DNA of 64,000 nt from Streptococcus parasanguinis CC87K. Its GTDB lineage: Bacteria > Bacillota > Bacilli > Lactobacillales > Streptococcaceae. A program made the translations under genes and the position numbers. The notes under the pieces are model-generated. The model was not told the DNA's origin and ran no database searches. It saw only the letters and a list, made by a program, of their open reading frames with translations. The stretch's first letter is position 1. Every line of letters begins with the position of its first letter. Positions 1 to 7,532 of the stretch are shown here, in pieces. Location of the stretch: positions 124,001-188,000 of the forward strand of contig NZ_KI669402.1 of assembly GCF_000507765.1 (NCBI RefSeq), in the 5' to 3' direction.

Positions 1-588
1 GATCGTTTTGTGTATAATACGACCCCTATTTCTTACCAGCAGTTTTTGAAAGATCCAATCATCATTGTTATAACACCCCAATCAACTGGTCCACAGTCCA
101 TTTTGTTTTGGGTAGACGCAGTACAGAACTACGTTCTCTTTAATCAATTGTCTGATGCCCAGGAGCTTATCCAGAGACAAGGCATTGAAAATTGGGTCTC
201 AGAAATGCAAACAGGTTACCACAACTACATCACATTATTGGATAATATCCAGAGGGAACTTTGGGTAATGCTAGCAGGAGCTGTGCTTGGGATTGCAACT
301 TCAATCTTGTTGTTTAACACTATGAATAGGCTCTACTTCGAAGAATTTAGACGTGCCATTTTTATCAAACGCATTGCAGGTCTCAGGTTCTTAGAAATCC
401 ATCGCACTTATCTCTTTGCTCAACTGGGTGTGTTTTTACTGGGATTTGTTGCGAGTGTATTTCTTCAGGTAGAGATAGTAGTTGCTTTCTTAGTCTCGTT
501 ACTCTTTACTGGTCTATCTCTTTTACAGTTACATGTCCAAATGCAGAAAGAAAACAAGATGTCCATGCTTGTTTTGAAGGGAGGTTAA
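1..588 (+). CDS. Bacteriocin-associated integral membrane protein, C-terminal part (cut by window start)
   Basis: The reading frame is open to the first base of the window, so this is the 3' part of a longer gene. The visible ~195 residues hold a polar loop followed by three hydrophobic segments (around residues 88-104, 137-154 and 158-172) and a basic tail. This looks like the last part of the DUF1430 family of ~650-residue membrane proteins that accompany lactococcin 972-type bacteriocins. The stop is followed one base later by the ATG of an ABC ATPase, so the two are translated together and probably form a MacB-like exporter or immunity complex. Family placement rests on topology and the partner gene, because the diagnostic N-terminal part is outside the window. 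A generic permease of another ABC system is the alternative. Confidence 0.7.
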   Translation, partial: DRFVYNTTPISYQQFLKDPIIIVITPQSTGPQSILFWVDAVQNYVLFNQLSDAQELIQRQGIENWVSEMQTGYHNYITLLDNIQRELWVMLAGAVLGIATSILLFNTMNRLYFEEFRRAIFIKRIAGLRFLEIHRTYLFAQLGVFLLGFVASVFLQVEIVVAFLVSLLFTGLSLLQLHVQMQKENKMSMLVLKGG

Positions 589-589
589 T

Positions 590-1222
590 ATGATTGAACT
601 TAAACAGGTGAGTAAATCTTTTGGAGAACGAGAGTTATTTTCGAATCTTTCAATGACATTTGAGGCTGGAAAAGTCTATGCCTTAATTGGTTCAAGTGGT
701 AGCGGAAAAACAACCTTGATGAACATGATTGGGAAATTAGAATCTTATGATGGGACGATTTTTTACCGAGGTAAAGACTTGGCCAAATATAAATCGAGTG
801 ATTTTTTCCGTCACGAATTGGGCTACCTCTTCCAGAACTTTGGCTTAATTGAAAACCAAAGTATTGAAGAAAACCTTAAGCTAGGTCTCATTGGTCAAAA
901 GTTGAGTCGGTCGGAACAGCGGTTGAGGCAGAAGCAGGCTTTAGAACAGGTCGGCCTGGCTTATCTTGACTTAGATAAGCGCATCTTTGAGTTATCGGGC
1001 GGAGAATCGCAACGGGTTGCCTTGGCAAAAGTTATCTTAAAGAATCCACCCCTTATTCTGGCAGATGAGCCAACAGCTTCAATAGACCCAGCAAACTCTC
1101 AGTTGATTATGGAGATTTTGCTATCTCTTCGAGATGATAATAGACTAATCATTATCGCAACACATAATCCGGCAATTTGGGAGATGGCTGATGAAGTGAT
1201 CACGATGGATCGTTTGAAATAA
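590..1222 (+). CDS. ABC transporter ATP-binding protein, bacteriocin export/immunity type
   Basis: This 210-residue protein is a stand-alone ABC ATPase of usual length. Walker A is GSSGSGKTT near residue 34, the Q-loop is in YLFQNFG, the signature is LSGGESQRVALAK near residue 137, Walker B ends in LILADEPTAS and the switch histidine lies in ATHNP. The sequence is closest in style to the MacB/LolD-like subfamily paired with DUF1430 membrane proteins in lactococcin 972 clusters. It begins one base after the stop of the membrane partner, with the ribosome site (GGGAGG) inside the partner's last codons. It would energise export of, or protection from, a bacteriocin at the membrane. No bacteriocin precursor gene is visible downstream, so it must lie to the left of the window or be absent. 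Confidence 0.85.
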   Translation: MIELKQVSKSFGERELFSNLSMTFEAGKVYALIGSSGSGKTTLMNMIGKLESYDGTIFYRGKDLAKYKSSDFFRHELGYLFQNFGLIENQSIEENLKLGLIGQKLSRSEQRLRQKQALEQVGLAYLDLDKRIFELSGGESQRVALAKVILKNPPLILADEPTASIDPANSQLIMEILLSLRDDNRLIIIATHNPAIWEMADEVITMDRLK

Positions 1223-1362
1223 AAATCCTTGTTTTTAATTACACGATGAGTTACTGAAATATTATCATGAATCAATAATTGGAGTTAATTTAGAATTGTA
1301 CTTTATTAATATTGAGCTAACTTTTTCTTGATAAAGGAAGAAATAGTGGAGAGGAAGTTAGA

Positions 1363-1533
1363 ATGAAAAAATTCGACAATTATATTATTGAGAAGCCTTG
1401 CGATTCTAATTCAGATAAACTGCAAAAAATCTTAATAATTGAAAGTTTGGTAGATGATATTTTGCGATTTTCTCTCAGAATCAATAATAGTGTAGGAGAG
1501 ATTTTCCTCCTACAACCGTTTCATAAGTATTAA
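1363..1533 (+). CDS. Small ORF of unknown function, 56 aa
   Basis: An ATG preceded by a GAGAGGAAG ribosome-site-like sequence opens a frame of 56 codons ending in TAA. The product starts MKKFDNYIIEKP and ends LLQPFHKY. It has no membrane segment and no motif I recognise. It lies between the ABC ATPase gene and the Fic operon, in the same direction. It may be a genuine small protein of the bacteriocin cluster or a decayed remnant of a longer gene. I cannot tell which. Confidence 0.35.
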   Translation: MKKFDNYIIEKPCDSNSDKLQKILIIESLVDDILRFSLRINNSVGEIFLLQPFHKY

Positions 1534-1580
1534 TCTATACGCTTACATATATCTTTTGGTCTCTATCCCTTTAGGTAAAA

Positions 1581-1601
1581 ATACCGATTTTATGGTATAA
1601 T
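1581..1601 (+). promoter_or_regulatory. Extended -10 promoter with inverted repeat, Fic operon
   Basis: TGGTATAAT (TATAAT at 1596-1601) is an extended -10 element 29 bases before the antitoxin ATG. ATACC and GGTAT form a short inverted repeat over the -10 region (about 1581-1598). A repressor bound there would block transcription, which would fit autoregulation, but the operator role is an inference. Confidence 0.5.
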
Positions 1602-1630
1602 AAAGATAACGCTATACAAGGAAGTGTGCC

Positions 1631-1819
1631 ATGACTCTTGATGTAAATAAAGAAGAATTAACAATTTTAGGGATTCCCTTTGATAACTTTTCAGATTTCG
1701 ATACCGTCTGGTATGCTATTGGGTCATCAATGATTGAAAATTATGAACCTACTGTTCAAGATGTGATTGATTTAAAAACTTATGTTATCAACAAACGAAA
1801 GGAATTGAATATTGGTTAA
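1631..1819 (+). CDS. Fic-associated antitoxin (class I, VbhA-like), 62 aa
   Basis: This small protein sits immediately upstream of, and overlaps by eight bases, a Fic-domain gene. It contains SSMIEN near residue 33, which fits the inhibitory motif (S/T)xxxE(G/N) of Fic antitoxins. In known class I pairs the glutamate of this motif pushes ATP out of position in the Fic active site and blocks AMP transfer. Length and helical character fit VbhA-like antitoxins. The gene has its own extended -10 promoter and starts at ATG after GGAAGTG. The motif and the context make this call firm. Which target the toxin would modify is unknown. Confidence 0.8.
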   Translation: MTLDVNKEELTILGIPFDNFSDFDTVWYAIGSSMIENYEPTVQDVIDLKTYVINKRKELNIG

Positions 1820-2423
1820 AAATCAATACGAAGGCTATGAGTACATTGACCCCAATCACCAATATACCTATCCAAATTCTACAGTCTTAATCAACAAACA
1901 AAATATTACAAATATTGAAGAAGCCTACCGGAATGAGCATTTATTCGTTACTAGAAGGCTTGCAGACTTGCGCTTGAAAACCATAGAAGTCTACTCCATT
2001 AGTGATATTTTAGTCATTCATAAATATTTATTTCAAGATGTCTATGCTTGGGCGGGACAATTTCGCAAGGTGAATATCTCAAAAAATGGGAATCCTTTTA
2101 TGTCAATACAATCTTTCAGTACTGCCCAAGCATATATAAACCGCCTTATTCATAACTATTATCAAACTGCTAATTCAAAAGATGAGATTATTAAACAATT
2201 AGCAAAAATTCTTGATAATCTTAATTATTTCCATCCCTTTCGAGAAGGGAATGGACGAACTCAACGAGAAGTCATTCGTTCCTTAGCATTATCAAAAGGA
2301 TACTCTGCACAAATACGCGTGGAACAAGATGATGAAGTTTACAATCTTTATATGGATGGGACAGTCTATGGGGACTTAGGAAAGTTAGAAGAACTACTTG
2401 GTAAAATACTGGAAAAATTGTAA
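1812..2423 (+). CDS. Fic family protein (AMPylating toxin of a Fic pair)
   Basis: The 203-residue protein carries the complete Fic core HPFREGNGRTQR at residues 141-152, with the catalytic histidine at 141 and the phosphate-binding loop intact. The upstream beta-hairpin 'flap' region (NGNPFMSIQSF) and the DVYAWAGQFR stretch are also typical of FicT/VbhT-type domains. Such enzymes transfer AMP from ATP to a hydroxyl of a target protein. The likely start is TTG at 1812, inside the end of the antitoxin frame, so translation should depend on the antitoxin being read first. That keeps the toxin in deficit. The gene lies on the accessory segment that ends in an integrase gene. The inhibitory motif is absent from the Fic protein itself, as expected for class I. 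Confidence 0.9.
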   Translation: MVKNQYEGYEYIDPNHQYTYPNSTVLINKQNITNIEEAYRNEHLFVTRRLADLRLKTIEVYSISDILVIHKYLFQDVYAWAGQFRKVNISKNGNPFMSIQSFSTAQAYINRLIHNYYQTANSKDEIIKQLAKILDNLNYFHPFREGNGRTQREVIRSLALSKGYSAQIRVEQDDEVYNLYMDGTVYGDLGKLEELLGKILEKL

Positions 2424-2505
2424 ATTAATCTACAAAAACACTTGTATTTTTTTAAATATCCTAAATATCACAGAAAATTATAACTTACTCAAAACTTAAA
2501 GACAA

Positions 2506-2538
2506 AAAGCTTCTGAAACGTTAGATTTCAGAAGCTTT
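2506..2538. terminator. Hairpin between convergent fic and dehydrogenase genes
   Basis: AAAGCTTCTGAAA and TTTCAGAAGCTTT pair perfectly over 13 bp with a 7-base loop. The hairpin lies between two genes that point at each other and probably ends transcription from both. Flanking T-runs are short, so efficiency may be modest. Confidence 0.65.
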
Positions 2539-2602
2539 CTTCTTATCATAAAACGACTGCAACTATTAATCGATACCACATTATCTATATTTATTAAAAT
2601 AA

Positions 2603-3358
2603 TTAATGTTTAAGTAGTGGTCCGCTAAGATGAAATTCAAAATTTGTAACATCAACTAAACCAACAACTTTGTCACTTTGATATAATTCCATCAAAAATT
2701 GTGCCATCTCTTCACTTGTGTGATATTTAGCAAAATGCTCATCATAATCATATTCTTTAGAATCTGTAGCAACTTGACCGAATTCCGTCTTTGTGGCAGC
2801 TGGAGCTAAAACCTTAGCTTTTAATTGATGTTGATTTGCCTCTAGTTCCAATGCCAAGCCTTCTGTAAAAGCACTGACATAAAATTTACTTGCACAGTAT
2901 GTAACTGCATTTGGAACCATCATGTATCCGCCTCTAGATGATAAGTTAATCAATTGAGCGCCTTTACAATCTTTATAATCTCTCACATATAGAGTTGATA
3001 GAATTGTTAAAGCTTCAATGTTTAGATGGATTAATGTTATTATCTTTTCTAAATCTTGAGATTCAACCTTATCATAATTTCCAAAACCAGCATTATTTAT
3101 TAGAGTAGTAATGTGATATTTTTTCAAGCTTTCATAAAGAGCAAAAACATTACTGGACTTCGATAAATCAACAACTTTAATAACAACATCTAAATCCGGA
3201 TAATGGTTCAAAATCTCTTGCTTCAATTTTTCTAGTCGTTCTTGACGCCGAGCAATTAAAATAAGATTCGTTCCTAATTTTGCAAATTGTCTTGCTGTCT
3301 CCGCTCCTATACCAGCACTGGCTCCAGTAATACAAGTATAATTCTTCGTTTGTTCCAT
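2603..3358 (-). CDS. Short-chain dehydrogenase/reductase (SDR) family oxidoreductase
   Basis: The chosen start at 3358 gives MEQTKNYTCITG and is preceded by AAAGGAG at good spacing; an upstream in-frame ATG lies in the thiolase remnant and is unlikely. The 251-residue protein is a classical SDR: TGASAGIG near residue 11 binds the nucleotide, NNAG near residue 87 stabilises the fold, and YCASK near residue 154 holds the catalytic tyrosine and lysine. A serine in the LSSRGG strand completes the triad. Arg-Arg after the second strand (IARRQER) suggests NADP preference. The gene is divergent from a MerR regulator, and a MerR-type promoter drives it. The substrate cannot be read from sequence. Confidence 0.85.
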   Translation of the reverse strand: MEQTKNYTCITGASAGIGAETARQFAKLGTNLILIARRQERLEKLKQEILNHYPDLDVVIKVVDLSKSSNVFALYESLKKYHITTLINNAGFGNYDKVESQDLEKIITLIHLNIEALTILSTLYVRDYKDCKGAQLINLSSRGGYMMVPNAVTYCASKFYVSAFTEGLALELEANQHQLKAKVLAPAATKTEFGQVATDSKEYDYDEHFAKYHTSEEMAQFLMELYQSDKVVGLVDVTNFEFHLSGPLLKH

Positions 3359-3371
3359 ACTATTTTCTCCT

Positions 3372-3480
3372 TTACAGATTGCTATTTGCATTTTTTATAA
3401 GAGTCGCTGCTCCCATTCCGCCACCTACACAGAGAAGCGATTCCATAATTTCCTTTATTTTCAATCAACTCATAAATTAG
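3372..3480 (-). pseudogene. Remnant of an acetyl-CoA acetyltransferase (thiolase) C-terminus, frameshifted
   Basis: On the minus strand, codons from 3480 read LIYELIENKGNYGIASLC, and after a shift of frame the sequence continues VGGGMGAATLI to a TAA at 3372. Together these match the C-terminal thiolase pattern, in which a cysteine is followed by glycines at alternate positions. The break falls in a CTGTGTAGG run and would be repaired by adding one GT, so loss of a dinucleotide by slippage explains it. Only ~36 codons remain and the bulk of the gene is missing. An ATG at 3446 with a GGAAATT site could still start a 24-aa peptide. The remnant lies between the MerR-type promoter and the dehydrogenase. 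Confidence 0.75.
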
Positions 3481-3513
3481 AGTACTTTATATCAAATTCC
3501 TTTGATGCTATGT

Positions 3514-3544
3514 ATTTTACATAGTAAAGTGCACTTTATGTCAA
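3514..3544 (-). promoter_or_regulatory. MerR-type promoter and operator of the dehydrogenase gene
   Basis: Read on the minus strand, TTGACA (3544-3539) and TAAAAT (3519-3514) are separated by 19 bases. This is the overlong spacer on which MerR-family activators act. Inside the spacer AAAGTGCACTTT is a perfect palindrome. The merR-type gene divergent to it is the obvious regulator. Transcription would cross the thiolase remnant before reaching the dehydrogenase start. Confidence 0.8.
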
Positions 3545-3611
3545 GAGAAAACTGAAAATTTTTCGATTTTTTTAAAATTATGCTAAAATATTAAAAAAAG
3601 GGGGAAATATT

Positions 3612-3974
3612 ATGGCTCACTATTCTATTGGAGAATTTGCTAAAAAAACTGGACTTTCTATTTCCACACTTCGATACTATGAGCAAGAAAAATTGATTTA
3701 CTCACACAGAGAAGAAAATAATCGTAGATACTATGATGACTCTGATATAGCGTGGACTCAATTCATTATTAGATTAAAAAAGACAGGAATGTCTATTAAA
3801 AATATGCAAGAATACGCTGACCTAAGATATAAAGGAGACTCCACAATTCCTCAACGACATAGACTACTATTTTTTCAACTTGATGAACTTCATAAGCAAC
3901 AAACTGAAATTAACCAACATATTGATTTTCTTGAAAAGAAAATTAAAACTTATTTAGGTATTAATCCTAATTAG
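3612..3974 (+). CDS. MerR family transcriptional regulator
   Basis: This 120-residue protein begins with the MerR winged helix-turn-helix (YSIGEFAKKTGLSISTLRYY, residues 4-23), followed by the wing and a C-terminal coiled coil (LDELHKQQTEINQHIDFLEKKI). There is no C-terminal cysteine pair for metal, which places it with the NmlR/AdhR-like MerR proteins that sense electrophiles or other organic signals. It is divergent from the SDR gene, whose promoter has the 19-bp spacer and a palindrome, so it probably activates that gene. Its own promoter has an extended -10 (TGCTAAAAT, TAAAAT at 3584-3589). The ribosome site is AAAGGGGG. The signal it senses is not evident. Confidence 0.88.
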   Translation: MAHYSIGEFAKKTGLSISTLRYYEQEKLIYSHREENNRRYYDDSDIAWTQFIIRLKKTGMSIKNMQEYADLRYKGDSTIPQRHRLLFFQLDELHKQQTEINQHIDFLEKKIKTYLGINPN

Positions 3975-3997
3975 CACCATTATTATTTTCTTTATCC

Positions 3998-4035
3998 AAA
4001 AAAGGGATTGAAAACAAAATTTCAATCCCTTTTTG
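3998..4035. terminator. Rho-independent terminator after merR-type gene
   Basis: AAAGGGATTGAAA and TTTCAATCCCTTT pair with a short loop and are followed by TTTTTG on the plus strand. It isolates the regulator gene from the excisionase-integrase unit. Confidence 0.85.
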
Positions 4036-4082
4036 TTAACTTTTTTACATAAATTAGCATAGAAAATGAAATAAAGAATAAA

Positions 4083-4259
4083 TTGGATGGTAACAACATT
4101 GAAAGTCCATTCTTGAACAAGCAACAAGCTTGTAAGTATCAAGGAATTGCCAATAATACGCTTGATTCTTGGATAAAAAAGGGGTTACCAGTTATTCGAG
4201 TTGGAAAAACTGTCCGCTTTGATAGAGCCGAACTCAATCAGTGGTTACAAAATCAGTAG
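4083..4259 (+). CDS. Excisionase-like small DNA-binding protein (Xis), 58 aa
   Basis: A frame from a TTG codon at 4083 to TAG at 4257-4259 encodes a small basic protein containing LNKQQACKYQGIANNTLDSW, then IKKGLPVIRVGKTVRFDRAEL and NQWL. This is the MerR-like/excisionase winged-helix fold found upstream of Tn916-type and phage integrases. The frame is open back to 4053 but has no better start codon, so the start is uncertain. The gene precedes the integrase by 71 bases. Its product would bend attachment-site DNA and favour excision. Family resemblance is clear; function is inferred from the neighbour. Confidence 0.75.
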   Translation: MDGNNIESPFLNKQQACKYQGIANNTLDSWIKKGLPVIRVGKTVRFDRAELNQWLQNQ

Positions 4260-4330
4260 CATTATAACCGTGGTTTGATATAATTAAGCCACGGTATTTT
4301 TCTAGCTCAATTCAAAAAAAGGAGAATACT

Positions 4331-5548
4331 ATGTCAATTACAAAAACTAAAAATGGAACTTATCGCTTACGTATCTATATCCCAGAAGAAGTCAAATCAT
4401 CATTGGGAATTGATAAAAAAGTGATTGAAAAACGTTTCAAACTAAGGAGTGAGGCTAAAAAATATGAACTAGAACTTCAAAATAAGATTGATAAAATTCA
4501 TAGTGGAGATTCCGTCTCATTAGAAAATAGTGGTTCTATCCTTTTTTCAGATTTCTATCAAAACGTTTGGTGGGAATCCTACAAAGCAGGTCAGACTACT
4601 TCTACTGCTAAACCACCTTCTCAAGCAACCATAGTTGGAACAGAAATTGCTTTTAGAAAACACATCTTACCCTTACTTGGGAATTATTCAATAGACTTTC
4701 TTAATCAAAATAAGCAAGTTGTACTAAATCTATTGACTCAAAAGGCTGAAGAATATGCAAATTTCAAAGTTATCAGGAGCTACGTTAACTCTATCTTTGA
4801 CTGGGCAGAAGAATTAGAGTATATCGAAACTAATCGCCTATCAAAAACTATAAGCCGTATCAAAGCCACTAAGAAAATCAAGTTACAGGAATCTAAAAAA
4901 GATGAAGATTTATATCTATCTCAAGAAGAACTTCAAGCATGGTTTACAGCTTTTGAAGAAGATTTAAAAAATGACAAACTCCTGTTCAAAGATTATGTGT
5001 TATTCTATACAACTTTTTTCTTAGGAGATAGAAAATCTGAAAGCTACGCTTTGCAATGGAAACATATTGATTTCAAAAATCAACAAATTCAATTGGTTCA
5101 AGCCTTAGATCGATATAAAAATCAAAAGTCAACTAAAGGGAATAAAAAGACGATTTTTTCGATTCCACAAGAACTTACCGACTTGTTAAATTCTTGGAAG
5201 AAGCAACAAAAATCTGAACTGGCTTCATTTAACATCATGCAAACTCCTGAACAGTATGTTTTTACGTATATTGATACAAAGGGAAATGTAAACAGTTGTC
5301 TCCATGCTGATTATCTTAACAACAAGATGAAATCTGTTAAGCGTCGTCATCCAGAACTCGCACATGCAACCCCTCATAAATTACGACATACAGGAGCTAC
5401 ACTCGCTAAACAGGCTGGAACCTCTATGGAGGCTATTTCTGAAGCACTCACTCATAGTGATACGATTACAACTAAGACTTATGTGAACACTTCAAACGTA
5501 ATCCCAATGGCTGTTGGAGAAATTGCCTTTCGTAATCTTAAAAAGTAA
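4331..5548 (+). CDS. int: Tyrosine-type site-specific recombinase/integrase
   Basis: The 405-residue protein has the three-part layout of streptococcal integrases: an N-terminal arm-binding domain (residues ~1-60, SITKTKNGTYRLRIYIP), a SAM-like core-binding domain (~70-170) and a catalytic domain (~190-400). Catalytic residues are visible as Arg in LGDRKSESYALQW, His and Arg in HKLRHTG, His in LTHSD and the nucleophile in TKTYVN. The start ATG follows AAAGGAG. The gene ends about 110 bases from the 3' end of rpsI, which is pointing at it, so rpsI is the likely attachment gene. Its partner is the excisionase just upstream. The element it mobilises probably extends to the left; I could not find the other attachment site in the window. 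Confidence 0.92.
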   Translation: MSITKTKNGTYRLRIYIPEEVKSSLGIDKKVIEKRFKLRSEAKKYELELQNKIDKIHSGDSVSLENSGSILFSDFYQNVWWESYKAGQTTSTAKPPSQATIVGTEIAFRKHILPLLGNYSIDFLNQNKQVVLNLLTQKAEEYANFKVIRSYVNSIFDWAEELEYIETNRLSKTISRIKATKKIKLQESKKDEDLYLSQEELQAWFTAFEEDLKNDKLLFKDYVLFYTTFFLGDRKSESYALQWKHIDFKNQQIQLVQALDRYKNQKSTKGNKKTIFSIPQELTDLLNSWKKQQKSELASFNIMQTPEQYVFTYIDTKGNVNSCLHADYLNNKMKSVKRRHPELAHATPHKLRHTGATLAKQAGTSMEAISEALTHSDTITTKTYVNTSNVIPMAVGEIAFRNLKK

Positions 5549-5620
5549 TGGTGTGAATTTGGTGTGAAAAGTGGTGTGAATTTTGCTAAAAATCATCAAA
5601 AAAACACTCCATGGTGTGAA
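5549..5620 (+). repeat. Four copies of TGGTGTGAA, candidate integrase arm sites
   Basis: TGGTGTGAA occurs at 5549, 5560, 5572 and 5612. The first three are spaced 11 and 12 bases, about one helical turn, directly after the integrase stop codon. Short phased direct repeats beside an integrase gene are typical of arm-type binding sites. The fourth copy lies inside the rpsI terminator loop. The role is inferred from position. Confidence 0.6.
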
Positions 5621-5638
5621 CCATGAAGTGTTTCGAAA
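5598..5638 (-). terminator. Terminator of the rplM-rpsI operon
   Basis: On the minus strand AAACACTTCATGG pairs with CCATGGAGTGTTT (one mismatch) and is followed by a T-run. It lies 20 bases after the rpsI stop and overlaps the last of the TGGTGTGAA repeats. Confidence 0.75.
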
Positions 5639-5658
5639 CGTTGATATAATCGTATTGA

Positions 5659-6051
5659 TTAACGTTTTGAGAATTGTGATGCTTTACGAGCTTTCTTAAG
5701 ACCTGGTTTCTTACGTTCAACTTTACGTGAGTCACGTGTAAGAAGTCCTGCGCGTTTCAATGAATCGCGGAAGTCTGGGTCTACTTGAAGAAGGGCACGA
5801 GCGATACCGTGACGGATAGCTCCTGATTGACCAGCGTATCCACCACCTACAACGTTAACGAAAACGTCGTATGAACCTACAGTTGAAGTAACTGCAAATG
5901 GTTGGTTGATGACCAAACGAAGGTCAGCGTGTGGGATGTACTCTTCAACATCTTTTTTGTTAACAGTGATTTTACCAGTTCCTGGAACAAGGCGAACGCG
6001 TGCAACAGCGTTTTTACGACGTCCAGTACCTGCATATTGTGCTTGTGACAT
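5659..6051 (-). CDS. rpsI: 30S ribosomal protein S9
   Basis: The 130-residue product is full-length S9. It starts [19 protein letters not shown] and ends with the conserved basic tail [12 protein letters not shown], whose last residues reach the decoding site of the small subunit. The start ATG follows AAGGAAAGGAAC and lies 18 bases after the rplM stop, so the two are one operon, as in nearly all bacteria. The 3' end points at an integrase gene and is a plausible attachment site. The tail is intact, so if an element has inserted here it restored the coding sequence. Confidence 0.98.
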   Translation of the reverse strand: MSQAQYAGTGRRKNAVARVRLVPGTGKITVNKKDVEEYIPHADLRLVINQPFAVTSTVGSYDVFVNVVGGGYAGQSGAIRHGIARALLQVDPDFRDSLKRAGLLTRDSRKVERKKPGLKKARKASQFSKR

Positions 6052-6069
6052 ACTTTATTGTTCCTTTCC

Positions 6070-6516
6070 TTAGATAAGTCCTGAAATATCAAGAACTTCT
6101 GGTTGTTGTGCAGCGTGAGTGTGCTCAGCTCCAACGAATACTTTCAATTTCATACCTTGAGCGCGGCCAAGAGTATTGTGTGGAAGCATACCTTTAACTG
6201 ATTTCTCGATCAAACGTACTGCATTTTTAGAACGAAGTTCACCAGCAGAGATTGATTTCAATCCACCTGGGTGGTTTGAGTGAGTGTAGTAGATCTTATC
6301 AGTTGCTTTTTTACCAGTCAATTTAACTTTTTCAGCATTGATAACGATTACGAAGTCACCTGTATCAGTGTGAGGTGTGAATGTTGGTTTGTTTTTTCCG
6401 CGAAGCACGCTTGCAACAACTGCTGAAAGGCGTCCAAGAGGTACATCAGTTGCGTCAACAACGTACCATTTGCGTTCTACTTGGCCTGGTTTAGCCATGA
6501 ATGTAGTTTTGTTCAT
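6070..6516 (-). CDS. rplM: 50S ribosomal protein L13
   Basis: The 148-residue protein matches L13 throughout, with [15 protein letters not shown] near the N-terminus, the [15 protein letters not shown] strand and the MLPHNTLGR signature. It is an early-assembling protein of the large subunit. It is the first gene of the rplM-rpsI operon. It has its own promoter with a TTGACT/TACAAT pair and a structured leader of about 100 bases. The ribosome site is TAGGAGAAATC before ATG. Confidence 0.98.
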   Translation of the reverse strand: MNKTTFMAKPGQVERKWYVVDATDVPLGRLSAVVASVLRGKNKPTFTPHTDTGDFVIVINAEKVKLTGKKATDKIYYTHSNHPGGLKSISAGELRSKNAVRLIEKSVKGMLPHNTLGRAQGMKLKVFVGAEHTHAAQQPEVLDISGLI

Positions 6517-6620
6517 GATTTCTCCTATATGAATGTCGTTTTTGTTTACAGGGCGGATGTTCCGGTCCGCAGGGTATTTGAAAGGTTCCGGGGCCTTACA
6601 AATGGGGTAAACAATACCGC
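6517..6620 (-). ncRNA. L13 leader (ribosomal protein autoregulatory leader), probable
   Basis: The leader RNA of rplM contains TGTTTACCCC near its 5' end and CCCTGTAAACA near its 3' end, which pair to close a structure holding GC-rich internal segments. This is the usual position of the Firmicutes L13 leader, through which the protein is thought to repress its own operon. Assignment is by position and pairing, not by covariance search. Confidence 0.6.
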
Positions 6621-6625
6621 CTACT

Positions 6626-6655
6626 ATTGTATCAAAATTCTAAGATAAAAGTCAA
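6626..6655 (-). promoter_or_regulatory. Promoter of rplM-rpsI
   Basis: On the minus strand TTGACT (6655-6650) and TACAAT (6631-6626) are separated by 18 bases. There is no terminator between degV and this promoter, so readthrough from upstream is also possible. Confidence 0.85.
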
Positions 6656-6668
6656 CCGATTTGGAAAA

Positions 6669-7532
6669 TTATTTGCGATTTTCTTTTCCTATGACAAATC
6701 CGATCAAGGAATTTGGGCCGACGTGGGCGGAGATGACTGGTCCAAGAGGCATCACAAGGACTTCATCGATGCCTTCAAGCGCAAGCATTTCTGCCTTCAA
6801 CGCTTCGGCTCCTTCTAGATCGTTTGTATAAGAGACCAAGGCTGTGCTTTCACCGATATCGGTTTTGATCAACTCCAGTAATTCTCGGACGGCTTTTTTG
6901 CGTCCACGGACTTTCGTAATGGGCACTAATTTACCTTCTGCATCAATCCAGAGAATAGGCTTGATGCTGGCTAGACTTCCCATGATAGCAGCGCTCTTTG
7001 AGAGGCGACCACCACGCATGAGGTGGTAGAGATCGTCGACGAGGAAATAGGTCCGCAGTTTTGGAGCTAGAGCCATGATCTCTTCTTTGGCTTCTGCTAA
7101 TGAACGACCTTCATCACGCGCAGCTACTGCCCGCATAACCAGATAGCCCTCTCCAATCCCAGCAGCCTTTGGATCGACAATCTCGATCACGGCTTCCGGG
7201 TAGTCTTCTAAAACCAGGTCTCGTGCCATGACTGCACTCTGATAAGTCCCAGATAAGACCGATGAAAAGGCCACATAGAGCAGATCTTTTCCTTCTTTGG
7301 CAAATTGTTCAAAGGTTTCCTGAAATTGGCCCACATTGACCTGACTGGTTGTCGGTTTGGCCCCATTTTTCATGGCTTCTAAAAGCTCAGGGCTGGTCAA
7401 TTGACCTTGGCCTACTGTCTGGTAAACCGTCCCATCTAACTCAATGGTCAACCCAAGAATGGTCACCTGATGTTCCTTGGCCCAGTTCTGGTCTAAATCT
7501 GCGGTCGAATCGGTTAAAATAGCAAATGTCAT
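6669..7532 (-). CDS. DegV family fatty-acid-binding protein
   Basis: The start at 7532 gives [19 protein letters not shown] and its A is shared with the stop of the upstream gene (TAATG), so translation is coupled. A longer upstream frame only overlaps the neighbour and was rejected. The 287-residue protein has the DegV two-domain fold, with TDSTADL at the N-terminus, TSQVNVGQF and FSSVLSGTY in the lipid-binding domain and [13 protein letters not shown] further on. DegV proteins bind fatty acids; in Gram-positive bacteria the FakB members present them to the kinase FakA for phosphorylation. No fakA is nearby. I place it in the family but not in a FakB subtype. Confidence 0.88.
   Translation of the reverse strand: MTFAILTDSTADLDQNWAKEHQVTILGLTIELDGTVYQTVGQGQLTSPELLEAMKNGAKPTTSQVNVGQFQETFEQFAKEGKDLLYVAFSSVLSGTYQSAVMARDLVLEDYPEAVIEIVDPKAAGIGEGYLVMRAVAARDEGRSLAEAKEEIMALAPKLRTYFLVDDLYHLMRGGRLSKSAAIMGSLASIKPILWIDAEGKLVPITKVRGRKKAVRELLELIKTDIGESTALVSYTNDLEGAEALKAEMLALEGIDEVLVMPLGPVISAHVGPNSLIGFVIGKENRK

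Noticed and set aside
3954..4142. 62-codon minus-strand frame over the excisionase region
   Set aside because: It crosses a terminator and lies antisense to a frame with a clear excisionase-type domain.
5549..5620. CRISPR or origin-type iterons
   Set aside because: Only four 9-base repeats beside an integrase gene; arm-type sites explain them better and no cas or rep gene is present.
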